Below are positions 5,207 through 6,684 of a stretch of 6,684 bases of DNA, piece after piece. The stretch comes from Cytophagaceae bacterium (lineage in GTDB: Bacteria; Bacteroidota; Bacteroidia; Cytophagales; Flexibacteraceae), in the NCBI GenBank assembly GCA_947464365.1, contig CANHWS010000195.1, forward strand, positions 1 to 6,684, written 5' to 3'. A model generated the notes under the pieces. The model did not search any database and was not told the origin of the DNA. It saw only the letters and a list, made by a program, of their open reading frames with translations. Every line of letters starts with the position of its first letter. Position 1 is the first letter of the stretch. A program made the position numbers and the translations under genes.

Positions 5207-6142
5207 TTGACAACTCTTACCAATCAAGTGCAACCACCCACACATCCGCATCAGTACCTGCTCCTGAGCCTCCGGATATGGGTTAAGTTAAGGGCTTTGG
5301 GGCGTCTCGTTAGGATCAACAATCTGATGATATTGGCCCTTACACAGCTCTTGGTGCCAATATGCCTAACAGTTCCTTATCATTACCAATACCAATTGGT
5401 ATTAGATCCTCGACTGTGGTTACTCATCTTTGGCACTTTATTGGTCGCCTCGGCAGGGTATGTTATTAATGACTATTATGACGTCAAGATCGATAGTATC
5501 AACAAACCCAAACGGGTAACTATCGATCGACAGTTCAGCCGGACCACTGCCATCTGGCTCCATACCGTTCTGAATCTGACAGGGATCGGTTTAGCCTATT
5601 TTGCTGGCCTGAAGGTTGCTATTCTGACGTTTTTATCGGCCTTTTTGCTCTGGATTTATAGCAATCACCTTAAACGCCTGCCCTTGGTAGGAAACTTATT
5701 GATTGGCATTCTGGCAGGGCTTTCGGTCCTGATGCCCCTTATTTACCTACAGCAACATACTCCAATAGGTTGGGTAGTGGCCACTTTAGCCATGGTCCTG
5801 ACGTGGGTGCGCGAGGTGGTCAAGGACATGGAAGACCTAAAGGGGGATAAAACCTTTGGCTGCCGAACTCTACCGATTGCAATTGGCCTTCGGCAGACAA
5901 AGTTTGTGATCTATGGGTTTGTCCTGATTTTGCTCGTGACCTTGGCCTTGTCTATCCTGATGGGTTGGGTTGGAGCTGGCTGGATGCGCTACCATCTATG
6001 GTTGATGATGCCTTTTTTGTTGCACTTCGTGTTGTTGTTGTTCGCAGCGGACACCACAGGGCAATATCGGGCACTCAGCAAGTATGCCAAACTACTGATG
6101 CTGGCAGGGGTGCTCAGTATTCTTTGGTATCCTTGGAACTAG
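5207..6142 (+). CDS. UbiA-family membrane prenyltransferase
   Basis: An integral-membrane enzyme that transfers a polyprenyl chain to an acceptor. Both Mg-diphosphate motifs are intact: NDYYDVKID (88-96, numbered from the TTG at 5207) and DMEDLKGD (207-214). The loop YSNHLKRLPLVGNLLIG (151-167) is family-typical, and there are about eight hydrophobic membrane segments. Bacteroidota homologues are often labelled geranylgeranylglycerol-phosphate geranylgeranyltransferase; quinone or heme prenylation cannot be excluded, since the acceptor is not readable from sequence. The start is uncertain. After the in-frame stop at 5198 the only usual start codons before the first membrane helix are TTG at 5207 and TTG at 5297. 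The family N-terminus would begin near residue 26 (VKLRALGRLVRINN), and an ATG sits there at 5278, one base out of frame. The first 25 residues from 5207 look non-genic. The gene is convergent with the small membrane protein on its right. Confidence 0.88.
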   Translation: MTTLTNQVQPPTHPHQYLLLSLRIWVKLRALGRLVRINNLMILALTQLLVPICLTVPYHYQYQLVLDPRLWLLIFGTLLVASAGYVINDYYDVKIDSINKPKRVTIDRQFSRTTAIWLHTVLNLTGIGLAYFAGLKVAILTFLSAFLLWIYSNHLKRLPLVGNLLIGILAGLSVLMPLIYLQQHTPIGWVVATLAMVLTWVREVVKDMEDLKGDKTFGCRTLPIAIGLRQTKFVIYGFVLILLVTLALSILMGWVGAGWMRYHLWLMMPFLLHFVLLLFAADTTGQYRALSKYAKLLMLAGVLSILWYPWN

Positions 6143-6187
6143 ACCTGGTATGACTTTAGGGTGATCAAGGCCTCTGTCATCATTGGC

Positions 6188-6397
6188 CTATTCAGGAGTA
6201 ATCGAAGTCGGCAGGTGTTTCTTTTTGCCGGGCATTGTGGTGCGGTTCAGGATATCGTAGGTCAGGAAAAAGACAACGACAACAAATGCTAAGGCAACTA
6301 GTCCAAAAATGCGCTTTTTCATTTTGACAGCTTTTGCTTGGTCTGGGCTGAGCTCAAATGTTTGGGCTTTGGATCTTTTATTTGTGGGCTGTGGCAT
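6188..6397 (-). CDS. Small single-pass membrane protein, uncharacterised
   Basis: A 69-residue protein with a basic N-terminal part (MPQPTNKRSK, then KAVKMKKR at 22-29), one strongly hydrophobic segment (about 30-47, FGLVALAFVVVVFFLTY) and a short tail TYDILNRTTMPGKKK (46-60). The pattern of basic, membrane segment, then a YD-(I)-RTT-PGKKK tail looks conserved to me among small Bacteroidota membrane proteins, but I know no function. Basic residues flank both ends; the cluster before the helix favours the N-terminus inside. An internal Met at residue 26 would give a 44-residue version starting right before the helix and is a fair alternative start. It is convergent with the prenyltransferase, with stop codons 45 bp apart. 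Confidence 0.75.
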   Translation of the reverse strand: MPQPTNKRSKAQTFELSPDQAKAVKMKKRIFGLVALAFVVVVFFLTYDILNRTTMPGKKKHLPTSITPE

Positions 6398-6451
6398 GGC
6401 TATTCGGTATTGCAGGCAATTGACTTAATCACGCAATCAAAACTGACTGCC

Positions 6452-6459
6452 CAAAATTA
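6452..6459 (-). promoter_or_regulatory. Possible -7 element for the small membrane protein gene
   Basis: On the minus strand these bases read TAATTTTG, matching TAnnTTTG, 55 bp upstream of the ATG at 6397. No TTG is found at the expected -33 distance, so support is partial. Confidence 0.3.
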
Positions 6460-6601
6460 GTCCATAACGTACTTTCTCTTTACGAATACCTACCGGTTTA
6501 AGTGGATAGACGCTAACTCAAGCTTCGATACTGCTAAAACTTGATGTTCATGATCGCAAACCAGATTTAAGCAAGCAAGTGCCAAATCGGAAGGTGAAGT
6601 T

Positions 6602-6609
6602 TATATTTG
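6602..6609 (+). promoter_or_regulatory. Possible rightward -7 element
   Basis: TATATTTG is a full match to TAnnTTTG on the plus strand and would drive transcription out of the right side of the window, starting near 6616 inside the adjacent inverted repeat. No TTG occurs at the matching -33 distance. Confidence 0.3.
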
Positions 6610-6613
6610 AATG

Positions 6614-6642
6614 GGTTAACTTGCATATCTGCTAAGTTAACC
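6614..6642. repeat. 9-bp inverted repeat GGTTAACTT / AAGTTAACC
   Basis: GGTTAACTT (6614-6622) and AAGTTAACC (6634-6642) are perfect inverted repeats around 11 bases. The interval can add a 3-bp stem (GCA 6623-6625 with TGC 6630-6632) and a four-base loop, leaving T6633 bulged. On the plus strand two further G-U pairs extend it (6612-6613 with 6643-6644), and TTTTT follows at 6646-6650. It may be a rightward terminator or attenuator, or an operator, given the -7 match a few bases before it. Confidence 0.45.
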
Positions 6643-6684
6643 TGATTTTTAGGTTTCAGAATTGGAACTTGTTCATATTGCTAC

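Larger units (their letters stand above)
6398..6684. other. Gene-free right end
   Basis: About 290 bp without a credible coding frame on either strand. It holds the possible leftward -7 element at 6452-6459, a possible rightward one at 6602-6609 and the inverted repeat at 6614-6642. It probably separates the small membrane protein gene from a gene beyond the window edge. Confidence 0.5.

Noticed and set aside
5068..5286. 72-codon plus-strand frame overlapping the end of the secreted protein gene and the start of the UbiA gene
   Set aside because: No domain and no clear start. Only its last part (5200-5286) matters, as a possible displaced N-terminus of the UbiA protein.
6168..6189. AGGCC / GGCCT inverted repeat between the convergent genes as a two-way terminator
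   Set aside because: Only five base pairs with a 12-nt loop and no T tract on either side.
1..6684. Mobile elements, CRISPR arrays, tRNA or rRNA genes, attachment sites, defence genes
   Set aside because: No transposase or integrase, no regularly spaced repeats, no cloverleaf or rRNA sequence, and no terminal repeats with target duplications were visible on either strand.

Overview
The window looks like a chromosomal housekeeping stretch from a member of the Bacteroidota. The evidence is the IHF/HU-type protein divergent from mutY, with ssb directly after mutY, an Ssb ending in DDLPF, a lipoprotein with a Lys/Asp-rich stretch just after its acylated Cys, two secreted or lipid-anchored proteins of types I associate with this phylum, and promoter-like elements matching the Bacteroidota form (TTG, about 18 bases, TAnnTTTG). 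I cannot name a genus. Base composition is moderate and does not shift visibly along the window.

Layout. Left part, minus strand: a short-chain dehydrogenase/reductase (648 down past base 1, so its C-terminus is missing) lies downstream of an HU/IHF-family DNA-binding protein (1119-778). A strong hairpin sits between them. A gene-free divergent region (1120-1672) carries a good HU promoter and several small dyads. Middle, plus strand: mutY (1673-2806), ssb (2967-3500), an uncharacterised lipoprotein (3625-4551), a small secreted protein (4659-5096) and a UbiA-family prenyltransferase (5207-6142). Right part, minus strand: a small single-pass membrane protein (6397-6188), convergent with the prenyltransferase, then a gene-free end (6398-6684) with a perfect 9-bp inverted repeat next to a possible rightward promoter.

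How the genes relate: HU, MutY and Ssb all act on DNA (architecture, removal of A opposite 8-oxoG, single-strand protection). The lipoprotein and secreted protein act in the envelope and the prenyltransferase in membrane lipid or quinone synthesis; I see no functional link between these and the DNA genes. No mobile element, CRISPR array, rRNA or tRNA is visible.

I did not find a new multi-gene system. The most useful oddities are an SDR whose catalytic Tyr is replaced by Ile, a UbiA gene whose expected ATG start lies one base out of frame beside a GGG run, a likely surface-export signal on the lipoprotein, a G9 tract just before the Ssb C-terminal tip, and several unexplained palindromes.
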